Origin: Diaminobutyricibacter sp049994905
GTDB lineage: Bacteria; Actinomycetota; Actinomycetes; Actinomycetales; Microbacteriaceae
Reading direction: 5' to 3'
DNA: 64,000 nt
Assembly: GCF_049994905.1 (NCBI RefSeq)
Contig: NZ_CP188258.1
Span: 1,426,001 to 1,490,000, forward strand
Position numbers and translations under genes: made by a program. A model generated the notes under the pieces. That model was not told where the DNA came from. It worked only from the letters and a program-made list of their open reading frames with translations, and did no database searches. Positions 25,189 to 33,442 of the stretch are shown piece by piece (positions within the stretch are counted from its first letter, which is position 1; the number at the start of each line of letters is the position of its first letter).

Positions 25189-26301
25189 CTACTCGACGAT
25201 CTGAAGTTCGCGGCTCGTGTCGTTCAGGCGGCGCCCACCGTCGGCCGTGGCCACCACGATGTCCTCGATGCGCACGCCGAAACGGTCGGGAAGGTAGATC
25301 CCGGGCTCGATCGAGAAGCACATGCCGGCTTCGATGGGATGCTCCTCACCTTCGACCATGTACGGCGGCTCGTGCGTCGTGAGACCGATGCCGTGCCCCA
25401 CGCGATGGATGAAGCGGTCGCCGTAGCCGGCATCCGTGATGACCCGGCGGGCCACCCGATCGATCTCCTGGCACGGGACCCCGACGGCCACCGCCTCGAA
25501 GGCCGCCTGCTGCGCCAGCCTGACGATCTCGAACACCTCGCGTTCCTCTGCGGTCGGCTCCCCGACGTGGACGGTCCTCGTGGTGTCCGACCCGTAGCCG
25601 TCCTTGAGGCCGCCGAAGTCGAGCACGATCATGTCGCCCCGCTCGATCGTGCGTGTCCCCGCCTCGTGGTGCGGGTTGGCCCCGTTGGGTCCCGAGCCGA
25701 CCACGGTGAAATCGACCTGTGAATGGCCGTGCTCCCGCAGGAGCGCGGCCAGGTCGGCGGCGACCTCGTTCTCCGTCCGGCCCGCGAAACGCACGTGGAT
25801 GATCTGCTCGAAGGTGGCGTCCGCCGCCGCGCCCGCGGATGCGAGCCTCTCGATCTCGTCGTCGCCCTTCACCGCGCGCAGCATCGGGAGGGCACGGGTC
25901 ATGGCCTCGAACTGCGCGTGCGGTAGCTTCTGCTGGAGGCCGAGCAGGTGCATCGCCCAGGTGGAGTCCGAGATGGCGTAACGCCCCTCCGGCGCCAGGA
26001 GTCCGGCGGTCGGGACGTACTCGTCGGTGCCGTCGGACCAGTCGACGAGGCGAACGCCGCCTGCGCCCGTGGCAGCCTCCGCGCTGTCGTGCTCGAGCAC
26101 GGGAACCACCATGCTGGGTTCGCCATCGGCAGGGATCACGAGCAGCGTGATGCGCTCAGTGACGGCGACCGGCAGATAGTCGATGAAGTAGGCGAGATCG
26201 GGCCCGGGCGCGATCAGCAGACCGTCGAAACCGGCCTCCCGCGCGTGGACGGCTCCGCGCTGCAGGCGCGCGGCGTAATCGTCGGCGGTGAACGGTCGCA
26301 T
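25189..26301 (-). CDS. M24 family metallopeptidase (Xaa-Pro dipeptidase-like)
   Basis: A 370-residue cytoplasmic peptidase. The N-terminal creatinase-like domain (about 1-140) precedes a pita-bread catalytic domain. The five metal ligands can be seen: the two Asp in LDFGGLKDGYGSDTTRT, the His in HRVGHGIGLTTHEPP, the Glu in FSIEPGIYLP and the Glu in GVRIEDIVV. This set binds two Mn or Co ions and cleaves Xaa-Pro bonds in aminopeptidase P and prolidase relatives. The start ATG 26301 has no close ribosome site except GGAG about 8 bases upstream. The acyl-CoA-dehydrogenase-like gene lies upstream on the same strand with a 49-base gap containing a repeated short Thr-Glu-rich motif in antisense. 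Confidence 0.9.
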   Translation of the reverse strand: MRPFTADDYAARLQRGAVHAREAGFDGLLIAPGPDLAYFIDYLPVAVTERITLLVIPADGEPSMVVPVLEHDSAEAATGAGGVRLVDWSDGTDEYVPTAGLLAPEGRYAISDSTWAMHLLGLQQKLPHAQFEAMTRALPMLRAVKGDDEIERLASAGAAADATFEQIIHVRFAGRTENEVAADLAALLREHGHSQVDFTVVGSGPNGANPHHEAGTRTIERGDMIVLDFGGLKDGYGSDTTRTVHVGEPTAEEREVFEIVRLAQQAAFEAVAVGVPCQEIDRVARRVITDAGYGDRFIHRVGHGIGLTTHEPPYMVEGEEHPIEAGMCFSIEPGIYLPDRFGVRIEDIVVATADGGRRLNDTSRELQIVE

Positions 26302-26350
26302 CGTGGGCTCCAGTCTTTCGGGTGCTCTGGTCTTTCAGGTGCTCGGTCTT

Positions 26351-27532
26351 TCAGCCGTTCTGGGCGTCGAGCGGGCCGAGATAGGCGTTGGCCACCGTCG
26401 AATGCGCTGATTCCGCATCCGACGGGTGGAAGATTCCCGCCAGCACGTCGCGGTAGAGCCGTCCGAGTTCGCTTCCCGAGAAGTAGGTCGACCCGCCGCT
26501 GACCCGCACCGCCTGGTCGACGACGTGCCTGGCCGTCTCTGTCGCACGGATCTTCAGGCCGACGAGCCGGGGGAACCAGAGGCTCCCGTGGTCGACCCGC
26601 TCGTCGACATCGTGGGCGAGCGCGTCGAGTTGCGGGTAGATGCCGTCCTGGGCGATCGCGGCATCCGCGATACGCCACCGGATGTCCGGGTCCTGTGCGT
26701 AGCTGCGCCCGTCGTTCTTGAGCGAGGTCCGTCGTCGCGCGGCAGCGATGCCGAGTTCGAGGGCGCGGGCGCCGATTCCTGTGTACACGGCGGCGAGGAG
26801 GATCTCGAAGTTCGCGAAGATGGCGAAGACGAGCGAGTCCGGGTTGGGACCAGGGTCGAGCCTGCGCACGATCCGGTCGGCCGGGGCGAAAGCCCCGTCG
26901 AGCACGGTCGTGTTGCTCTGGCTGGCCCGCATCCCGATCGTGTCCCAGTCCTCCTTCACCTCGAACCCGCCGCGGTCGCGCGAAATGAAGCCGTAGACGA
27001 TCTTCGGGGCGTCCGCGCTGGTGGTGTCGAGCCCCATGGTCCCCAGCTGCGTCCAGGCGGGGGAGAGGGAGGTGAAGATCTTCGTTCCGTAGTAGCGGTA
27101 GCCTCCGTCGGGCTCCGGCCGCGCATCCGTCGTCGAACCGAACAGCACGAGATCGTTGCCGGCCTCGCTCAGCCCGAAGGCGAAGATCTCGCCGCTCCCG
27201 GCTTCGCGCAGCACGAAATCGAGGGAGTCGTCGCCGCGGTCGTGCAGCACTTTCGCCACTCCGGTCCAGACCAGGTGCATGTTGACGGCGAGCGCTGTCG
27301 CCGGCGCCGCCGATGCCAGGCGCAGCTGCTCCCTCGCCGTGCTCCCCAGGCTGAGCCCGAGGCCGCCGAACTCGACAGGGACCAGCGCCTTCAGGTATCC
27401 GAGTTCGACCAGCTCGGCGAGATCGTCGTCGAAGAACGTGTTCTCGCGGTCATGCACGGACGCGCGCGATCGGATGCGTTCGAGCAGGTCGTCGGTCAGC
27501 AGCGGGTCAGAGGGGTGCGCGCTCTCGGTCAC
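26351..27532 (-). CDS. Acyl-CoA dehydrogenase-fold flavoprotein
   Basis: A 393-residue protein with the three-part acyl-CoA dehydrogenase fold: an N-terminal helical domain with LKALVPVEFGGLGLSLG, a beta domain with FAFGLSEAGND and GTKIFTSLSPAW, and a C-terminal helical domain. The catalytic Glu loop of classic acyl-CoA dehydrogenases is not recognisable; the matching region reads LYRDVLAGIFHPSDAESAHSTVA, closer to DszC/SfnB-like flavin monooxygenases. It could therefore be either an oxidase/monooxygenase or a divergent dehydrogenase. The start is GTG 27532, preceded at 6 bases by TAGGCT, which overlaps the end of the upstream lipoprotein gene. Its start-proximal TAGGCT suggests its own promoter. 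Confidence 0.8.
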   Translation of the reverse strand: MTESAHPSDPLLTDDLLERIRSRASVHDRENTFFDDDLAELVELGYLKALVPVEFGGLGLSLGSTAREQLRLASAAPATALAVNMHLVWTGVAKVLHDRGDDSLDFVLREAGSGEIFAFGLSEAGNDLVLFGSTTDARPEPDGGYRYYGTKIFTSLSPAWTQLGTMGLDTTSADAPKIVYGFISRDRGGFEVKEDWDTIGMRASQSNTTVLDGAFAPADRIVRRLDPGPNPDSLVFAIFANFEILLAAVYTGIGARALELGIAAARRRTSLKNDGRSYAQDPDIRWRIADAAIAQDGIYPQLDALAHDVDERVDHGSLWFPRLVGLKIRATETARHVVDQAVRVSGGSTYFSGSELGRLYRDVLAGIFHPSDAESAHSTVANAYLGPLDAQNG

Positions 27533-27538
27533 ACCTGA

Positions 27539-27544
27539 AGCCTA
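27539..27544 (-). promoter_or_regulatory. -10 hexamer TAGGCT before GTG 27532
   Basis: On the minus strand TAGGCT is followed by 6 bases and GTG 27532. It overlaps the stop of the DUF4349 gene. Confidence 0.4.
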
Positions 27545-28402
27545 CGCAGCGGCGCCCTTCTTGCGCCCGATCCATCGGGCGATCCACCACGCGATCGCTC
27601 CGATCACGCCGAGCACGACGAGCCAGGGGAGTGCGACGCCCAAGGCGATCAGGAGGCCGTTGACGGCTGCGACGAGCGCGTTCCAGCCGGCCGTCAGTCC
27701 GCTCCAGAATGTGCCGGGCGCGGCAGCGGCGACCGTGCCCTTCGCGTGGAAAGTGACGGTGATCGTCGACATCGCCACCTGGTCGGCGAGCGCCTTCTGC
27801 TGGGCGCGCAGGCTGTCCAGCTGCCCCTGCCGATCCGACAGCGTCGACTCGATGGTGATGAGGTCGGCCGTGGTCGTCGCCTTGGCCATCAGGGCGAGCA
27901 GCCGGTCGACCGAGGCCTGCAGCGCGGTGATCCGGCCGTCGATGTCGTTGGCCTGGGTGGTGACATCCGTCGCGGTGAACGCGGCGGAGTCCACGGTACC
28001 GAGCCGCTTGATGCTCGTGAGTGTTGCGTCGAGATTCGACGACGGGATGCGGAGCACGAGCGTCGCATTCGCCTTCTCGGTGTCCGTTCCCGGCTGCTCC
28101 GAGCTGTTGTCGACCCGTCCGCCCGCGCCGATGACGATCGCCGACGCCCGGTCGGCGGCCGCGATCGGGTCGTCGGCCGTGAGGGATACCGACCCGGTCG
28201 TGACGACATCCCGGTTCGGCGAGATGACGGAGTCGCTCTTCGCTGCCGGGTCGGCGACGCTGCCACCGGCATCCTGTGGTTTGCCCTGCACGGCGGTGCC
28301 GCCGGAGCCCGCCGAAGTCGAGGATCCGCCGCCCCCGGTGCATCCTGCCAGCAACAGTGCGACGACCACCAGCACTGCTGCGCCACCCCATATGCGCTTC
28401 AT
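27542..28402 (-). CDS. DUF4349 lipoprotein
   Basis: A 286-residue exported protein. The signal peptide MKRIWGGAAVLVVVALLLAGC ends in a lipobox with Cys21 as the likely lipidated residue. A Gly/Ser linker follows, then the DUF4349 domain (about 65-235: VVTTGSVSLTADDPIAAADRAS ... LRIPSSNLDATLTSIKRLG), with a long coiled coil (RITALQASVDRLLALMAKA ... LDSLRAQQKALADQVA). Near the C-terminus are a membrane helix (ALGVALPWLVVLGVIGAIAWWI) and a basic end RWIGRKKGAAA. Tethered at both ends to the membrane, it may be structural; no enzymatic residues are seen. TACTCT lies 6 bases before the ATG. It is divergent from the hydrolase gene. Confidence 0.85.
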   Translation of the reverse strand: MKRIWGGAAVLVVVALLLAGCTGGGGSSTSAGSGGTAVQGKPQDAGGSVADPAAKSDSVISPNRDVVTTGSVSLTADDPIAAADRASAIVIGAGGRVDNSSEQPGTDTEKANATLVLRIPSSNLDATLTSIKRLGTVDSAAFTATDVTTQANDIDGRITALQASVDRLLALMAKATTTADLITIESTLSDRQGQLDSLRAQQKALADQVAMSTITVTFHAKGTVAAAAPGTFWSGLTAGWNALVAAVNGLLIALGVALPWLVVLGVIGAIAWWIARWIGRKKGAAA

Positions 28403-28408
28403 GGCATA

Positions 28409-28414
28409 AGAGTA
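28409..28414 (-). promoter_or_regulatory. -10 hexamer TACTCT before ATG 28402
   Basis: Minus-strand TACTCT, 6 bases, then ATG 28402. Leaderless pattern. Confidence 0.35.
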
Positions 28415-28486
28415 GGAGCGGTATGTCTGCCATGGGATCACGGTCCGGCGACGATACGGTCACGAAACGGTCTCGCGGCACGACGG

Positions 28487-28492
28487 CATAAT
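28487..28492 (+). promoter_or_regulatory. -10 hexamer CATAAT before ATG 28499
   Basis: CATAAT, then AAGGGG, then ATG 28499. The purine run directly at the start is too close to act as a normal ribosome site, so a leaderless mRNA is favoured. Confidence 0.4.
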
Positions 28493-28498
28493 AAGGGG

Positions 28499-29293
28499 AT
28501 GGGGTGGCTGGCCGAGCGGACGCGAACACTCTTCGGCCGTCCCGCCCCCATCCTCCACGTCGCCGGGGACGAAGGCGACGGCCCCGTCGTCGTGCTCGTG
28601 CACGGCATCGCGTCGTCGTCGGTCACCTTCAAGAACCTCGTGCCGCTGCTGGAGCCGACGCACCGGGTGATCTCGATCGACATCCTCGGCTTCGGCAGGT
28701 CGCCGGCGCCAGCGGATGCCGAATACACGATCGAAGAGCACGTCGCCTGGCTGCACGCCACCCTCCGCGCGCTCAAGGTGCGCGAGTTCGTACTCGTCGG
28801 GCACTCACTCGGAAGCCTGATCGTCGGGCGCTACGCCGCCAAGCATCCGTCGGGGATCACCCGGCTCGTGCTGGTCGGGCCGCCGGTGTACGGATCGCCG
28901 AACGAGATCGGCGACAGGCGCGTGCGGAGCCGCGTGAGCGCATACCTGCGCGCCTACGAATTCCTGAGGGCGAACAAGGAATTCACGATGTTCAACGCGT
29001 CGGTGCTCGCCAGGATGCTCCCGATCAAGGGGGTCTTCGAGGTGAACGAGAAGAACTGGGACCCGTTCGTCAAATCGCTCGAGCACTGCATCGAGTCGCA
29101 GACGATCGTCAGCGACCTCGCACGCGTGCGCGTGCCGATCGAGGTCGTCTACGGCTCGCTCGACGCGTTCATCGCGCCGGGCAGCCTGGCGGTGATCGGG
29201 ACGATGCGCCACGTCGAGATGCACCGGGTCGAAGGAAACGACCACATCATCCGCAAAAGGATGGCACGGGTCGTCGCGGTCGCGGTCGGGTGA
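28499..29293 (+). CDS. Alpha/beta-fold hydrolase
   Basis: A 264-residue serine hydrolase. The oxyanion-hole strand reads VVVLVHGIASSSVTFKNLVP, the nucleophile elbow is LVGHSLGS (Ser is the nucleophile), the acid is probably the Asp in VYGSLDAF, and the His is in EGNDHIIRK near the end, giving a complete Ser-Asp-His triad. A cap region (about 130-200) decides the substrate, which is unknown; esterase, lipase or C-C hydrolase are all possible. There is no signal peptide. The C-terminal residues KRMARVVAVAVG are short. It converges on the TetR gene with 9 bases between stops. Confidence 0.85.
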   Translation: MGWLAERTRTLFGRPAPILHVAGDEGDGPVVVLVHGIASSSVTFKNLVPLLEPTHRVISIDILGFGRSPAPADAEYTIEEHVAWLHATLRALKVREFVLVGHSLGSLIVGRYAAKHPSGITRLVLVGPPVYGSPNEIGDRRVRSRVSAYLRAYEFLRANKEFTMFNASVLARMLPIKGVFEVNEKNWDPFVKSLEHCIESQTIVSDLARVRVPIEVVYGSLDAFIAPGSLAVIGTMRHVEMHRVEGNDHIIRKRMARVVAVAVG

Positions 29294-29302
29294 CGGGGGC
29301 GG

Positions 29303-29899
29303 TCAGAGGGCCGGGACCATCGCGGCGGCCGCGTCGAGGTAGGCGTCCCCGTCGAAGTGGATGAAGATCGATGACTGCACGATGTAGCCCTGCACGATGC
29401 CGACATAGAGACCCGAATAGAGCTGAGCGCCGCGCTCGGCCTCGGCCTCGGGGAGTCCGAGCTCCTTCAGGTACCAGGTGCGCAGGTAGTCGTGGAAGAT
29501 CTTTTTGACCCGATCGCCGACCCGCGCGAGGGTCGATTTTACGCCCGGCTCGACGGCGGCGTGCGCCCAGATCTGCACGAGGATGCTGAGCTCGCCGACC
29601 TCGTGCTGGAGCCCCGACATCACGACCCGGACCATCTCGCCGGGGGAGGGCATCGGGGTCTGGGTCTGCGCGAACTCGAGCTCGCCGAACCGGAGGTCGA
29701 GGACCTCCATGATCGCCAGGGTGATCAGTTCGTCTTTGCTCTTGTAGTGCCCGTAGATGGCACCGGCGGAGAGTCCGCTCTCGGCGATGATGTCGGCCAT
29801 CGAGGTGGCCGCGAATCCCTTGCGGGCGAAACAGCGGAGCGCTGCGGTCGCGATCTCGTGGCGACGGGCCTCGCGATGGGCGTCGGTGACCTTCGGCAT
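29303..29899 (-). CDS. TetR family repressor of the divergent membrane protein
   Basis: A 198-residue TetR protein. The DNA-binding domain is at about residues 8-58 (ARRHEIATAALRCFARKGFAATSMADIIAESGLSAGAIYGHYKSKDEL), and the helical ligand domain follows (to 198). The divergent gene encodes a YhgE-like membrane protein, and the 92-base region between the two start codons holds two 16-bp copies of the same half-palindromic sequence in opposite orientation, so the protein should repress both genes. AAGGTGGGAG lies just before ATG 29899. The inducer is unknown; in comparable systems it is a hydrophobic or cationic compound. Confidence 0.9.
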   Translation of the reverse strand: MPKVTDAHREARRHEIATAALRCFARKGFAATSMADIIAESGLSAGAIYGHYKSKDELITLAIMEVLDLRFGELEFAQTQTPMPSPGEMVRVVMSGLQHEVGELSILVQIWAHAAVEPGVKSTLARVGDRVKKIFHDYLRTWYLKELGLPEAEAERGAQLYSGLYVGIVQGYIVQSSIFIHFDGDAYLDAAAAMVPAL

Positions 29900-29914
29900 G
29901 CTCCCACCTTAAAA

Positions 29915-29930
29915 AAGAATGTTCGTTCTT
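29915..29930. promoter_or_regulatory. TetR operator copy 1
   Basis: AAGAATGTTCGTTCTT. Its reverse complement differs at one position from the copy at 29959-29974. It lies close upstream of the TetR start. Confidence 0.65.
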
Positions 29931-29958
29931 GACAAGTCGACGCCAGCGTATCACCATA

Positions 29959-29974
29959 AAGAACGAATATTCTT
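29959..29974. promoter_or_regulatory. TetR operator copy 2
   Basis: AAGAACGAATATTCTT, a near-palindrome 44 bases (about four helical turns) from copy 1 and close upstream of the membrane-protein start. Confidence 0.65.
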
Positions 29975-29991
29975 TTTATTTGGAGCAGATC

Positions 29992-31101
29992 ATGGCGAAC
30001 ATCGAAACACGTCAGCCCCACACGGCCTGGGGCCGTGCCGTCGGAATCGCGATCGCAGGCGCGGTCGTCGTCGTCGCCATCCTGCTCGCCTTCGTCTGGC
30101 CGATCATCACCGCGTCGGTCAAGAACGTGCCGATCGCCGTCGCCGGGTCGGCCGAACAGGTCAAAGCCGTGACCACGGCGCTCGAGTCGAAGTCGAATGG
30201 CGCCCTCGACGTCACCGCGGTCTCCGACCGTGCAGCCGCCGTCGACCTGATCAAGACACGGGACGTCTACGGTGCGATCATCCTCGGCGAACAGCCCGAA
30301 GTGCTCACCGCGTCCGCCGGGGGTCCGGCTGTGAGCCAGCTCCTCGGGCAGCTTGCGGGCCAGCTGCAGGTGCAGGCCAACGAGCAGGCCGCCGCCGCGG
30401 TGCAGCAGGCGATCGCCGCAGGCAAGGCGCCGGCCGGAACGGTGCCGCCGGCCATCACCGTGAAAGTCACCGACGTCGTGCCTCTCAGCTCGGGCGATCC
30501 GCGCGGACTCGGCCTGACCGCCGCATCCTTCCCGCTCGTCCTCGGCGGCATCATCGGCGGCGTGCTCATCTCACTGCTCGTGGTCGGCCCCTGGCGGCGC
30601 CTCGTGAGCGTGGTCGTCTACGGCCTGGTCGCCGGGTTCTCGGTGGTCGGGATCATGCAGGGCTGGTTCGGGGTGCTGGAGGGCAGCTTCTGGATCAACG
30701 GTCTGGCGGTCTCGCTGGCGATGGCTGCGACGGTCTCGCTGATCGTCGGCATGAACGCCCTCATCGGCCGGGCCGGCATCGCAGTCGGAGCCATCATCAC
30801 CATGCTGATCGGCAACCCGCTGTCGTCCGCCGCACAGCCACTCCAGTTCACGGTCGCGCCGTGGGGCGCCGTCGGCCAGTGGTTCGTGCCCGGAGCGTCC
30901 GCCACGCTCATCCGCGACCTGTCCTACTTCCCCGACGCAGACACCACCTTCCCGTGGTTCGTGCTCGCCGGATGGACCGTGCTCGGGATGATCGCGATGG
31001 TCGCCGGGCACTTCCGCAACCAGGAGGTCGTGCACGTGGAGGACGCCCTGGAGAAGCCGGACGGGAAAGCCGAACAGGAGGACGCGCTCCAGCCCGCCTA
31101 G
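29992..31101 (+). CDS. YhgE/Pip-like multi-pass membrane protein
   Basis: A 369-residue protein. One membrane helix near the N-terminus (GIAIAGAVVVVAILLAFVW) is followed by an extracytoplasmic domain (about 35-180) rich in Gln and Ala (QLAGQLQVQANEQAAAAVQQ). Then come about five more helices, including LVLGGIIGGVLISLLVVG and IAVGAIITMLIGNPLSSAA, and a charged tail. This is the ABC-2/YhgE-Pip topology with a large loop after TM1. Family members include phage-infection proteins and components of export systems; no ATPase lies beside it. Control by the adjacent TetR repressor suggests a stress or efflux role. GGAG lies 6 bases before ATG 29992. Confidence 0.8.
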   Translation: MANIETRQPHTAWGRAVGIAIAGAVVVVAILLAFVWPIITASVKNVPIAVAGSAEQVKAVTTALESKSNGALDVTAVSDRAAAVDLIKTRDVYGAIILGEQPEVLTASAGGPAVSQLLGQLAGQLQVQANEQAAAAVQQAIAAGKAPAGTVPPAITVKVTDVVPLSSGDPRGLGLTAASFPLVLGGIIGGVLISLLVVGPWRRLVSVVVYGLVAGFSVVGIMQGWFGVLEGSFWINGLAVSLAMAATVSLIVGMNALIGRAGIAVGAIITMLIGNPLSSAAQPLQFTVAPWGAVGQWFVPGASATLIRDLSYFPDADTTFPWFVLAGWTVLGMIAMVAGHFRNQEVVHVEDALEKPDGKAEQEDALQPA

Positions 31102-31104
31102 GCT
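31099..31104 (+). promoter_or_regulatory. -10 hexamer TAGGCT before ATG 31111
   Basis: TAGGCT overlaps the preceding stop codon and is 6 bases before ATG 31111, so the reductase can be transcribed separately from the upstream gene as a leaderless mRNA. Confidence 0.45.
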
Positions 31105-31110
31105 GGAGGC

Positions 31111-32094
31111 ATGCAGACCAGGACACTCGGACGCACAGGACGCACCGTCTCCGTCATCGGACAGGGCACGTGGCAGCTCGGAGCAGACTGGGGTGACGTG
31201 ACGGAAGCCGATGCGCTCGCGGTGCTCGAAGCATCCGCCGACGCCGGGGTGACCTTCTTCGACACGGCCGATGTGTACGGCGACGGGCGCAGCGAACAGG
31301 TGATCGGAACGTTCCTGGCCGCGCATCCCGACAGCGGAATCACGGTTGCCACGAAGATGGGACGACGTGAGGCGCAGGACCCGTCGAACTTCACGCTCGC
31401 GAAGTTCCGGGAATGGACCGACCGGTCACGCCGCAACCTCGGTGTCGACACGCTCGACCTGGTGCAGCTGCACTGCCCGCCGACGCCGGTCTATTCGACG
31501 GATGCGGTGTACGACGCGCTCGACACCCTCGTATCCGACGGGGCGATCGCCGCCTACGGAGTGAGCGTCGAGACGTGCGACGAAGCCCTCACGGCGATCG
31601 CGCGACCGGGCACGGCGACCGTGCAGATCATCCTCAATGCGTTCCGGCTGAAGCCGCTCGACGCGGTGCTGCCCGCAGCTCGCGATGCGGGGGTCGGCAT
31701 CATTGCGCGGGTTCCGCTTGCGTCGGGGCTGCTGAGCGGCAGGTACACGGCCTCGACCACGTTCTCGCCCGACGACCACCGCTCATACAACCGCCACGGC
31801 GAGGCGTTCGACGTCGGCGAGACTTTCTCCGGCGTCGACTTCGAGACGGGGGTGGCCGCCGCACAGGAATTCGTCACACTCGTACCGGCGGGTCTCACGC
31901 CGGCGGAGGCTGCGATCGCGTGGGTCGCCGAACAAGACGGCGTGAGCACGGTCATCCCCGGCGCCCGCTCGGTGGAGCAGGCGCAAAAGAACGCGGCTGC
32001 CGGGTCCGTCGGCGACCTGGGCGCGGCGTTCGACGGCGCCGTCGTCGCCCTGTACGACCGGCGCCTGCGCGCGGCGATCCACCCCCGCTGGTAG
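31111..32094 (+). CDS. Aldo/keto reductase
   Basis: A 327-residue TIM-barrel oxidoreductase. The catalytic Asp and Tyr are in FFDTADVYGDGRSE, the Lys in VATKMGR and the His in LVQLHCPP, so the tetrad is complete. NADPH binding is at the C-terminal part (VIPGARSVEQAQKNAAA). It opens MQTRTLGRTGRTVSVIGQGTWQLG, typical of the AKR group with YghZ/Gre3-like members. The carbonyl substrate is unknown. It starts 9 bases after the YhgE-like gene but has its own TAGGCT box, and it converges on an MFS permease gene with 9 bases between stops. Confidence 0.9.
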   Translation: MQTRTLGRTGRTVSVIGQGTWQLGADWGDVTEADALAVLEASADAGVTFFDTADVYGDGRSEQVIGTFLAAHPDSGITVATKMGRREAQDPSNFTLAKFREWTDRSRRNLGVDTLDLVQLHCPPTPVYSTDAVYDALDTLVSDGAIAAYGVSVETCDEALTAIARPGTATVQIILNAFRLKPLDAVLPAARDAGVGIIARVPLASGLLSGRYTASTTFSPDDHRSYNRHGEAFDVGETFSGVDFETGVAAAQEFVTLVPAGLTPAEAAIAWVAEQDGVSTVIPGARSVEQAQKNAAAGSVGDLGAAFDGAVVALYDRRLRAAIHPRW

Positions 32095-32103
32095 CCGGGC
32101 GGC

Positions 32104-33315
32104 TCAGGAGGGCTGCACCGGCACGGGCTCGGTGTCGGGGATGGGGCTCGCGTCGCGGCCGCGCAGGTCGGGATGCCACCGGTGCGCGAGCGCAGGCACG
32201 ATGAAGCCGACGAGCGCGAAGGCGCTCGCTGCCCAGAAGGCGCCGATCGGGCCGTGGGAGTCGATGAGGAAGCCGGCTAGTGCCGACCCGAGAGCCGCAC
32301 CGATGAGCTGGCCGGTGCCGACCCATCCGTAAGCCTCTGCCGTGTCGCTGAACTTGACGCTCGCCGAGACGATCGAGAAGAGCACGGCAAGGGCGGGCGC
32401 GATGCCGAGTCCGGCGATGATCAGCGTGAGCGACAGGCCCCACCAGGTGGCCAGCGCGAACATCGAGATCGTCACGCCCACGAACACGATGAACATGCGA
32501 CGGGCGGTCGCCCACGGTCCGATCGGTATGTGGCCGAATGCGAGACCGCCGACGAGCGAGCCGAGCGACCAGATCGCCAGCACGACGCCCGCCTCCGGAC
32601 CCTGGTCGCCGAAGTTCGCCACCACACCGGCCTCGATCGCCGCGCAGGACCCGATGAGGAGGAAGCCGACGACGGTGGCGAGCAGCACAGGTGGCCGCTG
32701 CAGCACGGAGCCGAAGCGGCGTTTGCTGCGGGGGATGCGCACCCGGCCGACCTCGGGGGAGGAGATGAACCAGGTTCCGCCGGCAAGCATGATGGCGACC
32801 GACATGAGGATGCCCTCCACGGTGCCGATCTGGGTCGCGACGAAGGTGATAGCCACGGGTCCCGCGATCCAGATGATCTCCTGGGCCGAGGCGTCGAGGG
32901 AGAAGAGCGGCGTGAGCTGCCGGGAATTGACCATCTTCGGATAGATGGTGCGCACGGCCGGCTGGATCGGCGGCATGCTCAGCCCGGCGAAGAAGGCGAT
33001 ACCCATCGTCACCGGGATCGGCAGCACGAAGATCCCGATGGTCGCGATCGCCGCCGAGCACAGGATGAGCGTCGTCCACAGCACGATGCGCATGCCGAGC
33101 ACGCCCATCAGCCGGCTGGTCATCGGGCCGGCGATGGCCTGGCCGATGCTCATCGCGCCGAGCACGAGCCCGGCGGCCCCATAGGAGTGGTGGACCCGTT
33201 CGATGTGCAGCAGGAATGCCAGTGAGAGCATGCCGAACGGGAAACGGGCGGTCAGCTGGGCAGCGATGATGCGAGCGACGCCGGGGGTCTTCAGAAGGCT
33301 CGTATAGCTGCTCAC
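32104..33315 (-). CDS. MFS permease
   Basis: A 403-residue protein with about 12 membrane helices. It opens MSSYTSLLKTPGVARIIAAQLTARFPFGMLSLAFLLHIERV and contains the motif-A-like segment GPMTSRLMGVLGMRIVL. The end is a short polar Asp/Pro-rich tail. The group is an actinobacterial MFS set without characterised members that I can name, and the substrate is unknown. The GTG start at 33313-33315 faces the ribonucleotide reductase control region, with 286 bases between it and nrdA, so the promoters diverge. TAGACT lies 9 bases before the GTG. Confidence 0.8.
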   Translation of the reverse strand: MSSYTSLLKTPGVARIIAAQLTARFPFGMLSLAFLLHIERVHHSYGAAGLVLGAMSIGQAIAGPMTSRLMGVLGMRIVLWTTLILCSAAIATIGIFVLPIPVTMGIAFFAGLSMPPIQPAVRTIYPKMVNSRQLTPLFSLDASAQEIIWIAGPVAITFVATQIGTVEGILMSVAIMLAGGTWFISSPEVGRVRIPRSKRRFGSVLQRPPVLLATVVGFLLIGSCAAIEAGVVANFGDQGPEAGVVLAIWSLGSLVGGLAFGHIPIGPWATARRMFIVFVGVTISMFALATWWGLSLTLIIAGLGIAPALAVLFSIVSASVKFSDTAEAYGWVGTGQLIGAALGSALAGFLIDSHGPIGAFWAASAFALVGFIVPALAHRWHPDLRGRDASPIPDTEPVPVQPS

Positions 33316-33368
33316 AAGGTGCCCAGTCTATCGGTCGGCACCCCTGTCGGTAGCGGGTCGTAGGGTGT

Positions 33369-33390
33369 GCATAACTCGGAAAAGTTATGC
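33369..33390. repeat. Perfect 8-bp inverted repeat upstream of nrdA
   Basis: GCATAACT (33369-33376) and AGTTATGC (33383-33390) flank the 6 bases CGGAAA. The right arm overlaps the first DnaA-like box. It may be an operator or part of the divergent permease promoter. Confidence 0.6.
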
Positions 33391-33404
33391 ACATCTGTGG
33401 ATGA
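33385..33404. promoter_or_regulatory. Two DnaA-box-like sites in opposite orientation
   Basis: TTATGCACA (33385-33393) and, on the other strand, TCATCCACA (33396-33404) each differ at one base from the DnaA box TTATCCACA. They lie about 60-75 bases upstream of the predicted nrdA transcription start. E. coli nrdAB is also DnaA-regulated; transfer of that regulation to this gene is inference. Confidence 0.45.
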
Positions 33405-33408
33405 CACG

Positions 33409-33424
33409 CCCACTAGATGTGGGG
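33409..33424. promoter_or_regulatory. NrdR-box-like site 1
   Basis: CCCACTAGATGTGGGG fits the shape of NrdR boxes (CCAC-AT-rich-GTGG). It is 34 bases centre to centre from the second site. Confidence 0.5.
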
Positions 33425-33442
33425 TTACGCGTGTCGTGAGAC

